Of a stretch of DNA of 64,000 bases, positions 36,160 through 46,438 are shown piece by piece. The notes beneath the pieces were generated by a model. It saw nothing but the letters and a program-made list of their open reading frames with translations. It did no database searches and was not told the origin of the DNA. A program made the translations under genes and the position numbers. How positions within the stretch are numbered: the first letter of the stretch is position 1; each line of letters opens with the position of its first letter. Source of the stretch: Proteus columbae (GTDB lineage Bacteria > Pseudomonadota > Gammaproteobacteria > Enterobacterales > Enterobacteriaceae); assembly GCF_002777965.1 (NCBI RefSeq), contig NZ_NGVR01000020.1, positions 1 through 64,000 of the forward strand, written 5' to 3'.

Positions 36160-36398
36160 TGATTATTTTGTATAGGATATACTGTGATTTTCCTTTCATT
36201 AACACAACACTAAGTTAAATTTACTAAATGTCTATTTCCCCCATCTAAAATATCTTCGCATTTACTGTTTTAATGAAAAATGCGATAAAATTGTATATTC
36301 TTTTATCAATTTAATTTTTCTTGGATTTAATTAAACAATTAATTAATATGAAAATAATTTATCACACAGCAATAAATTATCGCTCTTTTGAGGATCTT

Positions 36399-36602
36399 AT
36401 GGAAAAAAAAGTTGTTAATATAGAGTATGAAATTGCAGCAGTAAAAGTAGTTCTAAAAGCCTTGTTATTGACTTTGACAGATAAACAAAAAGAAATAGTG
36501 ATCCACGATATAAATAAGACCGTCAATGATGCCTATATCGATCATCCTCAATACCAAGATGTTATAAACAAGACCGAACAATATATAAAAAAAATACTCT
36601 AA
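36399..36602 (+). CDS. IraP-like small helical protein 2 (paralogue)
   Basis: This is a 67-residue protein from the ATG at 36399, chosen for GAGG six bases upstream; a longer frame from 36321 has no ribosome binding site. It aligns end to end with the product at 35881: EYEIAAVKVVLKALLLTLTDKQ against ECEIAALKIVIKSLLSTLSDKQ, and NKTEQYIKKIL against NLTEQYVKKLT. The pair therefore arose by tandem duplication and diverged. It may be an RpoS anti-adaptor like its neighbour. Confidence 0.55.
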   Translation: MEKKVVNIEYEIAAVKVVLKALLLTLTDKQKEIVIHDINKTVNDAYIDHPQYQDVINKTEQYIKKIL

Positions 36603-37002
36603 ACATTAAGAGCACATTCTTCAACCTCCTCTCTTTATTATTTATATCAGAGAGGATTTATATCTACATCTTTAAAAATCAATTTACTTCAAGCTTTAAC
36701 ATAATCACTGATTGATTGATTATTAAAGTTAAAATGGAAAGTACTTTTTTATTGATTGAGTATAAATGAAATAACATTATTATTTATGGTTCGCTTAATT
36801 TGGGTAATAATTTTCTGCTCTTCATAAAAAAAATTATAAACCATTGCTGTTTCACTACTCAATCAATGACTAAGTTAAATTTATTTCTACTTTTAAATAA
36901 AAGAGAGAATCATAAGAGTTTAAACTTTAAATTTATTATGTTTATGCGTCTAACGAGTAAAAACTTACCACCTTAGACACACTCTTTATAAATTTTTTTA
37001 TA
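36603..37002. other. AT-rich region with a separated inverted repeat
   Basis: ATTGATTGAGTA (36751-36762) and TACTCAATCAAT (36856-36867) are perfect 12-base inverted copies about 94 bases apart. No gene is seen. The region separates IraP-like gene 2 from the convergent chemoreceptor gene. Confidence 0.5.
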
Positions 37003-38553
37003 TCAACGATGAGCAAGATTGAATTTTTGCACCGATAACTGTAATTCTTCGGTTTGTCTTTCTAATGAAATGGCTGCCGCAGAAACTTGTTCAACTAAAG
37101 AAGCATTCTGTTGTGTTACACCATCCATTTGAGTAATAGCCACACTCACTTGACCAATACCTTTACTTTGCTCTTCAGATGCAATTGTAATTTCTTTCAT
37201 TATTGACGTTACCTGTTTAACTCCCGTCAAAATGTCTTCCATCGTGTTTTCCATATCACTCACTAATTTTGCACCTTTTTTTACACGCGCAGTGGAATCA
37301 GCAATAAGGACTTCAATCTCTTTAGCAGCTTTGGCACTGTCTCCTGCTAAATTACGAACTTCATTGGCGACAACCATAAATCCTCGTCCATGAGCTCCTG
37401 CTCTTGCTGCTTCTACTGATGCATTTAAAGCAAGTATATTGGTTTGAAATGCAATGTTATTAATAACATTGATGATATCTGCAATCTTACTTGAACTATT
37501 AGAGATCCCATCCATTGTTGTCACAACAGATTCCGCTAATTCATTGCCTTTTTCTACGGTCACTGATGCAATTTCAGCTAATTCTCTCGCTTGATAAGCA
37601 TGTTCCATATTCTGAGTCACAGCGGCTGTTATCTCTTCCATACTTGCAGCTGTTTGCTCTAATGCCGTTGCTTGCTCTTCTGTACGAGAAGCCAAATCGT
37701 TATTTCCTTTGGCAATTTCAGATGCACCACGATAAATACTGTCGCTTCCCATTCGGATTGTACTTACCGCTTCATGCAAATTATTCTGCATATCATTTAA
37801 TAATGGTATTAATCGCCCAGCGCAGTTATTCCCAAAAGGCTCTAGTGACTGACTCAGATCACCTTCGGTAATTTTCACAAAATGTTGGCGAATACTTTCA
37901 AGTGGTTTTTGTAACATTGCCACTAAATAGCGATCAGTGAGGAACAGAATAATCCCTCCTAAGATAGCACTTATAATAATAACAATTTGTGTCACTTCAA
38001 TAAGCTCATTCACCCCTTCAATTGTTCTATCAATTTTTATATTTGCGACATTATTAAAGTTTTCACTCACATTACCTAATTCACGACTCAACGCAGGTGT
38101 TACATTTTTTGCATGATGTTGATATTGCTCGATAGTGCCATTGAGCGCCAATTCCATCTGCTTTTTTACTCCTTGCTCAAAAAGTGCTTGCCATACATCC
38201 ATCAACTCTTTTGATACTTTTGCATCCATTGGTCCAGGAGAAACAGATTTCATATACATAATCTGTTTTTCCATATTTTCCATCGCCAGTTGTGCTTGTG
38301 TAAAATCGACGTCTTTGCCTTCTGCTTTCTCTTCAATGAGACGATTTAATCGAGAAGTGAATCGAAAATACTGATCATTTCCCTGACTGAGTGCAGCCAT
38401 TTGTTTTATTATTTGATTATCAGATTGGTTGCCTTCAGATATTTGTGATAATGACCATGCGCTATAAAGACTGACACTGCCAAATAACACACATAAAATC
38501 CCCAGAATGATCGCCATCATCAGACGAATAGTAATGTTACGAAGTTTCTGCAT
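37003..38553 (-). CDS. Methyl-accepting chemotaxis protein (Tar/Tsr class, four-helix-bundle sensor)
   Basis: This is a 516-residue inner-membrane chemoreceptor. Membrane helix 1 (about 7-29), a periplasmic four-helix bundle (about 30-185), helix 2 (about 186-208), a HAMP domain and a long signalling hairpin with the tip [24 protein letters not shown] sequence are seen. Flanking methylation helices contain [18 protein letters not shown]. The C-terminus (VQKFNLAHR) lacks the CheR-binding NWETF-type pentapeptide. Start at the ATG at 38553 behind GGGA. The ligand is unknown. Confidence 0.92.
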   Translation of the reverse strand: MQKLRNITIRLMMAIILGILCVLFGSVSLYSAWSLSQISEGNQSDNQIIKQMAALSQGNDQYFRFTSRLNRLIEEKAEGKDVDFTQAQLAMENMEKQIMYMKSVSPGPMDAKVSKELMDVWQALFEQGVKKQMELALNGTIEQYQHHAKNVTPALSRELGNVSENFNNVANIKIDRTIEGVNELIEVTQIVIIISAILGGIILFLTDRYLVAMLQKPLESIRQHFVKITEGDLSQSLEPFGNNCAGRLIPLLNDMQNNLHEAVSTIRMGSDSIYRGASEIAKGNNDLASRTEEQATALEQTAASMEEITAAVTQNMEHAYQARELAEIASVTVEKGNELAESVVTTMDGISNSSSKIADIINVINNIAFQTNILALNASVEAARAGAHGRGFMVVANEVRNLAGDSAKAAKEIEVLIADSTARVKKGAKLVSDMENTMEDILTGVKQVTSIMKEITIASEEQSKGIGQVSVAITQMDGVTQQNASLVEQVSAAAISLERQTEELQLSVQKFNLAHR

Positions 38554-39099
38554 CGAATTTCCCAACTAACAAGATAAAGTAAGCCCAATAGGGCGTAATG
38601 TACTCTTATCGACACTTTTTCAATTTATTTTAATTTTTTACTAAAGTTTTTTATAAATTGATTTTTTATTTTCCATACATAAAAGGAGTTAGATGAAAGA
38701 AGCAAAAATGTTACTTATATATCATTTTTTATAATTTAATATAAAAAAAATAAAAACATTTAAAATCATACTGTTGATATAATGATTGCGATAAGAACAA
38801 ATAAGGATAGTTAAAGAAAAAATAGTTGAAGATAAAATAAATTTTAAAGTGTTCTTAATCTTTTAAACCCAATTCTTTCTATACGTAAGAGATGATTTAA
38901 TGACACCCATCCCTATGTATGAGAAGGCGTAATTGCAGTCTATCTGACATTTTTCGTACATCGCATGGTTAAAAAAAGAGGTAAGAAATAATAAGTAAAC
39001 AGGCTTATTTTGTGATTAATAAAGCATCTTTAGAAAGATAAAATAGAAAGGATATACATAAGGCGATAAAAACAACTCGCCTATTTAATAGGAATAGAA
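38554..39099. other. AT-rich non-coding region
   Basis: About 550 bases between the chemoreceptor start and the GNAT stop. It must contain the chemoreceptor promoter. A short CCTATT/AATAGG hairpin (39080-39092) may end the GNAT transcript. Nothing else is recognised. Confidence 0.4.
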
Positions 39100-39582
39100 T
39101 TAAACAACTCTATTTTTATCTGAAAATAATCTGAAGCGCTGAAAGCTAATATCATCAAAACAAACTTCCCCATCAGGTTTAAATCCATAACGAGAAACCG
39201 TTTTGGCTACCCTCCTTGAATGAGGAAGTAAAATTGTGATGCTTTCAATCTTCATTTCATCAAATGCTCTACGAATAATCTCTGCATAAATTATTTTACC
39301 TACTCCCCAGAAGTTGGGATGAAGAACTAAGGCAAGATCTGCATCATCTCCTTCTTTCTGAAGCCCACCCCATCCAGCAAATACACCATCAATAACAAAT
39401 GCCCAAGGACCATATCCATTATCGTTCCATTGAGAATCTTTCTCTTTTGCCCATAAAATACTTTTTTCAATATCAAAATTAGGGCTACCCAGAGGCATTT
39501 GTCGTAAAACCGCAGGATGATTATTGAGTTCTACAATATGTAAGGGATCTATCTGTGAGAGTTTTTTAAACTCTAAATGCAT
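39100..39582 (-). CDS. GNAT family N-acetyltransferase
   Basis: This is a 160-residue acetyltransferase. NGYGPWAFVIDGVFAGWGGL (central strands), HPNFWGVGKIIYAEIIRRAF (acetyl-CoA loop helix) and ITILLPHSRRVAKTVSRYGF place it in the GNAT fold. The substrate is unknown. AAGGA precedes the ATG. It is the last protein gene before tRNA-Gly and stands alone. Confidence 0.85.
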   Translation of the reverse strand: MHLEFKKLSQIDPLHIVELNNHPAVLRQMPLGSPNFDIEKSILWAKEKDSQWNDNGYGPWAFVIDGVFAGWGGLQKEGDDADLALVLHPNFWGVGKIIYAEIIRRAFDEMKIESITILLPHSRRVAKTVSRYGFKPDGEVCFDDISFQRFRLFSDKNRVV

Positions 39583-39834
39583 ATAATTTCCTTAATTAAA
39601 TTGTATGTTAAGTAAAGAATACTAATATCCTAACCTTATGCTGATAAAAACACACCAAACCATATCATTTTATTATACCTTCAATTTATAAAAACAAATT
39701 ATGCATATCAATTTCTTGTATCGATTTGGTAATATAGAAATACGTTATATCGTCGCTTAGATGAATTCCAATATAGTCACAAATTTGGAAAATAATGTAT
39801 TTATAAAGGTTGGGAGATGAGTTGGCAGGTTATT

Positions 39835-39908
39835 TGGAGCGGGCGAAGGGAATCGAACCCTCGTATAGAGCTTGGGAAGCTCTCGTTCTACCATTGAACT
39901 ACGCCCGC
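39835..39908 (-). tRNA. glyU: tRNA-Gly (anticodon CCC)
   Basis: A 74-base tRNA with the CCA end encoded. The acceptor GCGGGCG pairs with CGCCCGC; the anticodon loop TTCCCAA between AGAGC and GCTCT gives CCC; the T-loop is GGTTCGATTCC. It appears identical or almost so to E. coli glyU as I recall it. It reads GGG codons. A consensus-like promoter lies upstream. Confidence 0.96.
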
Positions 39909-39922
39909 GGTAGATTTTTCTG

Positions 39923-39950
39923 ATTATACGCCTCCTTGATTGAACGACAA
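39923..39950 (-). promoter_or_regulatory. Promoter of tRNA-Gly
   Basis: On the minus strand TTGTCG (39950-39945) and TATAAT (39928-39923), 16 bases apart, lie 14 bases upstream of the tRNA 5' end. Confidence 0.75.
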
Positions 39951-40014
39951 TCCCCTTCTTATTTAAATGATTATTTAATCATCGAGAAATAGGTAATCAT
40001 TTGTTTTTAAAAAC

Positions 40015-40042
40015 AATAAAGCCACCTTTCGGTGGCTTTATA
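40015..40042 (-). terminator. Terminator of prfB-lysS
   Basis: Stem AATAAAGCCACC / GGTGGCTTTAT with a four-base loop, followed on the minus strand by a T-rich run; about 75 bases past lysS. Confidence 0.9.
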
Positions 40043-40115
40043 ACTATATTGATATTCGTTAATGCTATTGATTAATTAACCATTTATTTAAAACAACAGT
40101 TATTTAAAATAACAA

Positions 40116-41630
40116 TTATTTATTAGGGCGCATTGCCGGGAATAAAATAACGTCACGAATAGTATGGCTATTAGTAAATAACATCACCATACGGTCAATA
40201 CCAATACCTAAACCTGCTGTTGGCGGTAAACCATGTTCTAATGCCGTAATATAGTCATGGTCGAAGAACATCGCTTCAGCATCACCAGCTTCTTTTTGGC
40301 GAACTTGATCTTCAAAACGCTCTGCTTGGTCTTGTGCATCATTTAGTTCTGAGAAACCATTACCAATTTCACGACCACCAATAAAGAATTCGAAGCGGTC
40401 AGTGATAAATGGATTATCATCGTTACGACGGGCCAGTGGAGAAACTTCTGCTGGGTATTCAATGATGAAAGTTGGTTGAATTAAGTGGCTTTCAGCAACT
40501 TCTTCAAAAATTTCACACTGAACACGACCTAAGCCCCAGCTTTTCTCAATCTTAATACCAATAGATTGAGCAATAGCAACCGCTTTATCCATATCATCAA
40601 GATCAGTCATTACAGTTTCTGGACGATATTTGCAGATAGCTTCTTTCATGGTTAATTTGGCAAAAGGTTTACCAAAATCAAACTCTTGATCACCATATTT
40701 CACTAATGAAGAACCCAGTACATTTTCAGTTAATGTACGGAATAATTCTTCAGTTAACTCAATCAGGTCGCGGTAATCTGCATACGCCATATAGAGTTCC
40801 ATCATAGTGAACTCAGGGTTATGACGTGGTGATACACCCTCGTTACGGAAATTACGGTTGATTTCAAATACGCGATCAAAACCACCCACAACTAAACGTT
40901 TTAAATATAATTCAGGTGCAATACGCAGATACATATCGATATCTAACGCATTATGATGAGTAATAAACGGACGCGCACTTGCTCCACCAGGAATGGTTTG
41001 CATCATCGGCGTTTCAACTTCCATAAAGCCTTTGTTCACCATAAATTGACGGATACCCGCCATAACTTGTGAACGAATTTGGAAGGTTTTACGCGATTCT
41101 TCATTAGAAATCAGATCTAGATAACGCTGACGATAACGCATTTCTTGGTCAGCTAAACCGTGGAATTTGTCTGGTAATGGGCGTAGTGCTTTAGTTAATA
41201 AACGCACTTCTGTACAGTGAACACTTAATTCACCAGTTTTCGTTTTGAAAACACGACCACGAGCACCTAAGATATCACCCAGATCCCATTTTTTAAATTG
41301 CTCGTTATAGATACCTTCTGGTAAATCATCACGAGAAACATAAAGCTGAATACGACCACCCATGTCTTGCAATGTAGCGAAAGATGCCTTGCCCATAATA
41401 CGGCGAGTCATCATACGACCTGCAATAGAAACTTCCACATTCGCTGCTTCTAACTCTTCTGCACTCATTGCATCATACTTTTGATGTAATTCGTCAGACA
41501 GCGCATCTCTGCGGAAATCATTTGGGAATGCGTTACCATTATCGCGTAAAGCGGATAATTTTTCGCGGCGTGTTTGCAGTTCGTTATTTAAATCAGGTGC
41601 CTGCTCCGCACCTTGTTGCTGTTGCGACAT
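40116..41630 (-). CDS. lysS: Lysyl-tRNA synthetase, class II
   Basis: This charges tRNA-Lys. The 504-residue enzyme matches E. coli LysS (505), with an N-terminal OB-fold anticodon domain ([16 protein letters not shown]), class II motif 2 ([15 protein letters not shown] near residue 262) and motif 3 ([13 protein letters not shown] near residue 474). Start at the ATG at 41630 ([10 protein letters not shown]) behind GAGG. It begins eight bases after the prfB stop codon, as in E. coli, so both share a transcript. Confidence 0.97.
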   Translation of the reverse strand: MSQQQQGAEQAPDLNNELQTRREKLSALRDNGNAFPNDFRRDALSDELHQKYDAMSAEELEAANVEVSIAGRMMTRRIMGKASFATLQDMGGRIQLYVSRDDLPEGIYNEQFKKWDLGDILGARGRVFKTKTGELSVHCTEVRLLTKALRPLPDKFHGLADQEMRYRQRYLDLISNEESRKTFQIRSQVMAGIRQFMVNKGFMEVETPMMQTIPGGASARPFITHHNALDIDMYLRIAPELYLKRLVVGGFDRVFEINRNFRNEGVSPRHNPEFTMMELYMAYADYRDLIELTEELFRTLTENVLGSSLVKYGDQEFDFGKPFAKLTMKEAICKYRPETVMTDLDDMDKAVAIAQSIGIKIEKSWGLGRVQCEIFEEVAESHLIQPTFIIEYPAEVSPLARRNDDNPFITDRFEFFIGGREIGNGFSELNDAQDQAERFEDQVRQKEAGDAEAMFFDHDYITALEHGLPPTAGLGIGIDRMVMLFTNSHTIRDVILFPAMRPNK

Positions 41631-41638
41631 GTTTTTCC

Positions 41639-42737
41639 TCACAGGCCCGCTTTTAAGCTAGCTTCAATAAATTTATCAAGATCACCGTCTAATACTGCTT
41701 GTGTATTACGCGTTTCCACACCAGTACGTAAATCTTTAATACGTGAATCATCAAGAACATAAGAACGAATTTGACTACCCCAGCCAATATCGGACTTGTT
41801 ATCTTCCATTACTTGCTTGTCTGCATTTTTCTTCTGCATTTCCAGCTCGTATAACTTCGCTTTCATCTGCTTCATTGCCTGATCTTTGTTCTTATGCTGA
41901 GAGCGATCGTTTTGGCATTGAGTAACAAGACCTGTTGGAACGTGGGTAATACGAACCGCAGATTCTGTTTTGTTAACGTGCTGTCCACCCGCACCCGAAG
42001 CACGATAAACGTCAATACGTAAATCAGCCGGATTGATTTCAATATCAATATTGTCATCAACTTCTGGGTAAATAAAGGCAGAACTAAATGAGGTATGGCG
42101 ACGGCCACCTGAGTCAAATGGGCTTTTACGAACTAGACGATGAACACCTGTTTCTGTACGTAACCAACCATAAGCGTACTCACCAATAATTTTGATAGTC
42201 GCTGATTTTAATCCTGCAACATCACCGTCAGATTCTTCAATAATTTCTGTTTTAAAGCCTCTTGATTCAGCCCAACGTAAGTACATGCGCATCAGCATAC
42301 TTGCCCAATCTTGCGCTTCTGTACCACCAGAGCCAGCTTGTAAATCAAGGTAGCAATCCGCACTGTCATATTCACCCGAGAACATACGACGGAATTCTAA
42401 TTGCTCAAGCTTTTTATTTAAACCATCTAATTCAGCAATAGCTTCGTTAAATGTTTCTTCGTCATCAGCTTCAACCGCTAATTCAAGTAAACCAGAAACG
42501 TCTTCTAGTCCTTGATCTAACTGATCGATTGTTTCTACGATAGCCTCAAGAGATGAACGCTCTTTGCCTAATGCTTGTGCCCTTTCTGGCTCATTCCATA
42601 CATCAGGTTGTTCTAATTCGGCGTTAACTTCTTCTAAACGCTCTTTCTTGGCATCATAGTCAAAGATACCCCCTGAGAACATTTGTTCTTTCAGAGACTT
42701 CTTCAATTTGGTGTTTTACGGGGTTGATTTCAAACAT
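41639..42737 (-). CDS. prfB: Peptide chain release factor 2 (programmed +1 frameshift)
   Basis: This recognises UGA and UAA stop codons. A first frame of 25 codons starts at ATG 42737 ([20 protein letters not shown]) and meets an in-frame TGA at 42662-42660. A +1 shift joins it to the main frame ([12 protein letters not shown]) for a product of 365 residues, the E. coli length. The GGQ motif ([14 protein letters not shown]) is present near residue 250. Annotating only the second frame would miss the N-terminus. It is followed by lysS. Confidence 0.97.
42659..42674 (-). promoter_or_regulatory. prfB frameshift site
   Basis: Minus strand AGGGGGTATCTTTGAC: an internal Shine-Dalgarno-like AGGGGG, three bases, then CTT TGA C. 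This is the classic RF2 autoregulatory shift signal. Confidence 0.96.
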
Positions 42738-42907
42738 ATTTTTTCGTCTTTATGTTGTTTTCAAAAACAATTGGAATAAATTTTGAACCGCATATTGTAA
42801 CGGATATATCAGCGGGTTTATAGCATTTATATACAATTGTCTATCAGATAGTTGTTACCATAACAACGTTACTCTTTATATCACGGTAAATTGTTTAATT
42901 ATTTGTG

Positions 42908-44641
42908 TTAACAAGGCCAAATATGCTCAACAAGCAGTTGCGCATTACGTTGCCCTCTAAACTCATTTACATCTAATCGATAAGCTAACTCAACCGTTTT
43001 AATACTGTTATCAGGCCACATATTGATATCAACATTAAATGCAATTGCATCAATCATAAGATGACTATTTACTGGCTGAAGCATCATTTTTAAATGTTTA
43101 CTACCCACAATACGTTGTTGTAACAGCGTAAATTTACCGTCAAATAAAGGTTCAGGGAAAGCCTGTCCCCAAGGACCCGCTTCTCTTAGCATTTCTGCGA
43201 TAGGCAATGAAAGTTGATTATCGGTTAGTTCACCATCCGATAAAATAACACCTTGCAACTGTTCATCAGAAACCAACTCGGCCATTAAAGTTGAAAAATG
43301 ACGCTGAAATAACGGGAATTTATCTTCTTCAAGTGAAAGTCCTGCCGCCATTGCGTGACCACCAAATTTCACCATCAAACCCGGATTTAATGTATTTAAT
43401 CGTTCTAAAGCATCTCGAAGATGAACACCACTAATTGAACGACCAGAACCTTTTAATAGGCCATCACCACTAGGTGCAAAAGCAATAACCGGACGATGCA
43501 ATTTTTCTTTAATGCGAGAAGCCAAAATACCCACAACACCTTGGTGCCACTCAGGATGATAAATTGCTAAACCATTGGGTAAATCATGTTGCGTTCCCAT
43601 AAATTGGCGGAAAATGATTGAAGCTTCTTCTTGCATTCCCGCTTCAATTTCACGCCGAGTTTGATTTAATCCATCAAGTTCATTAGCAATTTCACGCGCA
43701 GAACCAATGTTGTCGGTTAAAAGTAAAGCGACACCCACAGACATATCATCAAGGCGTCCTGCGGCATTTAAGCGCGGGCCTAAAGAGAAACCTAAATCAC
43801 TACTAACCAATTGAGATAGCTCTTTACGAGAAACCTCCGTAAGTGCTTTTATCCCTACACAACAACGCCCAGCCCTAATTCGGCGTAATCCTTCATAAAC
43901 AAAAATACGGTTATTTTCATCCAGAGGAACAACGTCTGCCACTGTGCCTAGTGCAACTAAATCGAGAAAATCCGCCATGTTGGGGCGAGCTAAGTTTTGT
44001 TGTTCAAACCAACCTTGTTTTTCTAATTCGGCTCTTAATGCCGTCATTAAATAAAAAGTAACACCAACACCGGCTAATGATTTAGATAAAAAAGAACAAT
44101 CTGTCAGATTAGGATTAATAATCGCATCAGCGGCAGGTAAGGTTTGTCCCGGTAAATGGTGATCGGTAACGAGGACACGAATACCATATTCATGAGCGGT
44201 ATCCACACCTTCAAAAGAGGAAATTCCATTATCAACAGTGATAATGAGATCAACGCCTTTTCTAGCAACATCATGAACAACTTGAGGGCTTAAACCATAA
44301 CCATCATCAAAGCGATTAGGAATATGATAGCTAACCTGCTTAAATCCCATTTGTCGTAATGCTTTAATCGCAAGTGCGGTACTCGTTGCACCATCAGCAT
44401 CAAAATCGCCAACAATAACAATACGAGATTGTTGCTGTAACGCCTCAATCAGTAATGAAATTGCCGTTTCTATTCCTGTTAATGCTTGATAATGAAGTAA
44501 GCCTTTTAACGATCGTTCAAGCTGAACTTCAGATGTTATTCCACGATTAGCGTAAATTTGTCGTAATAAGGGATCTAAGTTATCTGGTAATTTAGTTACT
44601 TGTGCAATTCGACGACGCAGTGTCGGTTCAATAGTGACCAT
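42908..44641 (-). CDS. recJ: Single-stranded-DNA-specific exonuclease RecJ
   Basis: This is a 5'-3' single-strand DNA exonuclease acting in RecF-pathway recombination and mismatch repair. The 577-residue protein (E. coli 577) shows the DHH phosphoesterase motifs IVIVGDFDADGATSTALA near residue 73 and LVTDHHLPG near residue 156, plus the DHHA1 motif GGHAMAAGLSLEE near residue 420. It begins ten bases after dsbC on the same strand, in the xerD-dsbC-recJ unit. Confidence 0.97.
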   Translation of the reverse strand: MVTIEPTLRRRIAQVTKLPDNLDPLLRQIYANRGITSEVQLERSLKGLLHYQALTGIETAISLLIEALQQQSRIVIVGDFDADGATSTALAIKALRQMGFKQVSYHIPNRFDDGYGLSPQVVHDVARKGVDLIITVDNGISSFEGVDTAHEYGIRVLVTDHHLPGQTLPAADAIINPNLTDCSFLSKSLAGVGVTFYLMTALRAELEKQGWFEQQNLARPNMADFLDLVALGTVADVVPLDENNRIFVYEGLRRIRAGRCCVGIKALTEVSRKELSQLVSSDLGFSLGPRLNAAGRLDDMSVGVALLLTDNIGSAREIANELDGLNQTRREIEAGMQEEASIIFRQFMGTQHDLPNGLAIYHPEWHQGVVGILASRIKEKLHRPVIAFAPSGDGLLKGSGRSISGVHLRDALERLNTLNPGLMVKFGGHAMAAGLSLEEDKFPLFQRHFSTLMAELVSDEQLQGVILSDGELTDNQLSLPIAEMLREAGPWGQAFPEPLFDGKFTLLQQRIVGSKHLKMMLQPVNSHLMIDAIAFNVDINMWPDNSIKTVELAYRLDVNEFRGQRNAQLLVEHIWPC

Positions 44642-44650
44642 AAAACGTAA

Positions 44651-45358
44651 TTACTTCTCTTTTTTATCTAATAATTCAACAAGGTTTTGAGCAGAAAGAT
44701 ATCCACCATAAATACTGGCATTAGGTAATACAATAGCAGGTGTGCCTTGGATCCCCATCATGGTGCCTAATTTAAAGTGTTCATTGATATTGATTTTTTT
44801 ACATTCATCAATAGGAATAATTTTGTCCCCTTTAAATGCACTGTCTAATGATTTATTAGGAAAACCACTACACCACACTGCATTCATTTCTTTACTCACA
44901 ATATTATTGCCAACACCGTTACGAGGAAATGCTAAATAACGCACTGTGATGCCCTGTTTATTCAGCTCAGGAACTTCTTGATGAAGTTTTTGGCAATAAG
45001 GGCAACTGATATCGGTAAAAATAGTGATCACATGGCGTTCATTACGCGCTTTATAAACAATCATTTCATTCTTAAGTGAGTCTACTTTTTTCATAATAAC
45101 TTGATTAGCAATGCTAACTGGCTCACCACTACTAATGTTATAAATAGGCCCCGCAGTCAGATATTTACCATCATCTGTAATATAAAAAATGCCTTTGTCT
45201 GATAACACCGCATTTAATCCAACAATCGGTGTGGGTTGAATACTTTCTGCTTTAATTTGCATTTTAGCCAGTTGCGCTTCTATAGAAGCGTTGTCAGCAA
45301 GCACAGGCATTGACACCATGCTTAATAATATTGGCAACCAGAGTAATTTCTTTTTCAT
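44651..45358 (-). CDS. dsbC: Periplasmic disulfide isomerase DsbC
   Basis: This isomerises wrong disulfides in the periplasm. The 235-residue precursor has a signal peptide (1-21, ending MPVLA), an N-terminal dimerisation domain and a thioredoxin domain with CPYC (TDISCPYCQKLHQEV near residue 115) and cis-proline GTPAIVLP near residue 205. It lies between xerD and recJ as in E. coli. Confidence 0.96.
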   Translation of the reverse strand: MKKKLLWLPILLSMVSMPVLADNASIEAQLAKMQIKAESIQPTPIVGLNAVLSDKGIFYITDDGKYLTAGPIYNISSGEPVSIANQVIMKKVDSLKNEMIVYKARNERHVITIFTDISCPYCQKLHQEVPELNKQGITVRYLAFPRNGVGNNIVSKEMNAVWCSGFPNKSLDSAFKGDKIIPIDECKKININEHFKLGTMMGIQGTPAIVLPNASIYGGYLSAQNLVELLDKKEK

Positions 45359-45391
45359 TTGAATTCCTATTTAACGCCTGCTCTTTAGCGG

Positions 45392-46330
45392 CTATCCCCT
45401 TGGATGATGTTGCTGATGAAGCGCTTTCAAGCGCTCTGTTGCAACATGGGTATAAATCTGTGTTGTAGAGAGGTCACTGTGCCCCAATAACATCTGTACA
45501 ACACGCAAGTCCGCTCCATGATTTAAAAGATGTGTCGCAAATGCATGACGCAACACATGGGGTGATAGTTTTTCAGTATCGATCCCTGCTATCACTGCAT
45601 AATGTTTTATCCGATGCCAGAACGTTTGTCGTGTCATTTTTTGCCCCCTTAAGCTAGGAAAAACAATATCGTCCGTTTTCCCTTGCATTAAGGTGGGTCT
45701 TCCATATTGCAGATATTGCTCTAGCCAGTAAATAGCTTCTTCGCCTAAAGGAACTAATCGTTCTTTATCGCCCTTACCAATAACACGCAGCACGCCTTGG
45801 CGTAAGCTAATATCAGAGAGGGATAATCCCACCAATTCAGAAACACGAAGCCCACATGCATAAAGGACTTCAAGCATTGCTTTATCACGCAATTCAAGTG
45901 GCTCATCAATACAAGGGGCATTGAGTAAATCATCAACTTGTCGCTCACTTAAATCTTTTGGTAAACGTTTGGGAAGCTTAGGGGTTGAAAGCAATGCGCT
46001 TGGATCATCTAAACGTAATTTTTCACGATATAAATATTGGAATAACCGACGCATTGTACTGAGTAATCGAGCTGCGCTGCTGGCTTTATAACCTTCATCT
46101 AAACGCGTTGCGAGAAAAGATTGCAAATCCAATGTAGTGACTGATAACCAATCTAATTGGTGATGTGCAAGCCATTGCCCTAATGCTTGTAAGTCTAAGC
46201 GATAAGAGCTAAGTGTATTTGCGGATAAGCCTTGCTCTAACCAAATATTGTCGAGAAATTGTTCAATGATAATATCAGTATCTTCATTGATACGAGTTGT
46301 CTTTTTTGTCGATAATTTGGTTTGTGACAC
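45392..46330 (-). CDS. xerD: Site-specific tyrosine recombinase XerD
   Basis: Partner of XerC in resolving chromosome dimers at dif. The 312-residue protein has an N-terminal core-binding domain and the catalytic set Arg (CGLRVSELVGL), Lys (IGKGDKER), HVLRHAF, LGH and the tyrosine in STTQIYTHV. It is about 14 residues longer at the N-terminus than E. coli XerD; a start nearer residue 15 is possible. It is first in xerD-dsbC-recJ and divergent from fldB. Confidence 0.95.
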   Translation of the reverse strand: MSQTKLSTKKTTRINEDTDIIIEQFLDNIWLEQGLSANTLSSYRLDLQALGQWLAHHQLDWLSVTTLDLQSFLATRLDEGYKASSAARLLSTMRRLFQYLYREKLRLDDPSALLSTPKLPKRLPKDLSERQVDDLLNAPCIDEPLELRDKAMLEVLYACGLRVSELVGLSLSDISLRQGVLRVIGKGDKERLVPLGEEAIYWLEQYLQYGRPTLMQGKTDDIVFPSLRGQKMTRQTFWHRIKHYAVIAGIDTEKLSPHVLRHAFATHLLNHGADLRVVQMLLGHSDLSTTQIYTHVATERLKALHQQHHPRG

Positions 46331-46438
46331 AGTCTTACTCTCCCTCTCTTTAGTTTATCGCCTTTACATTATGCCTTATAAAAAAATTTTTCTGGTACAA
46401 TAGTGACCTTTATTGGCAAAAATATCCTAAAAACCTTT

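Noticed and set aside
39835..39908. Prophage or integrase next to the tRNA-Gly gene
   Set aside because: No integrase, excisionase or duplicate of the tRNA 3' end was seen in the window.
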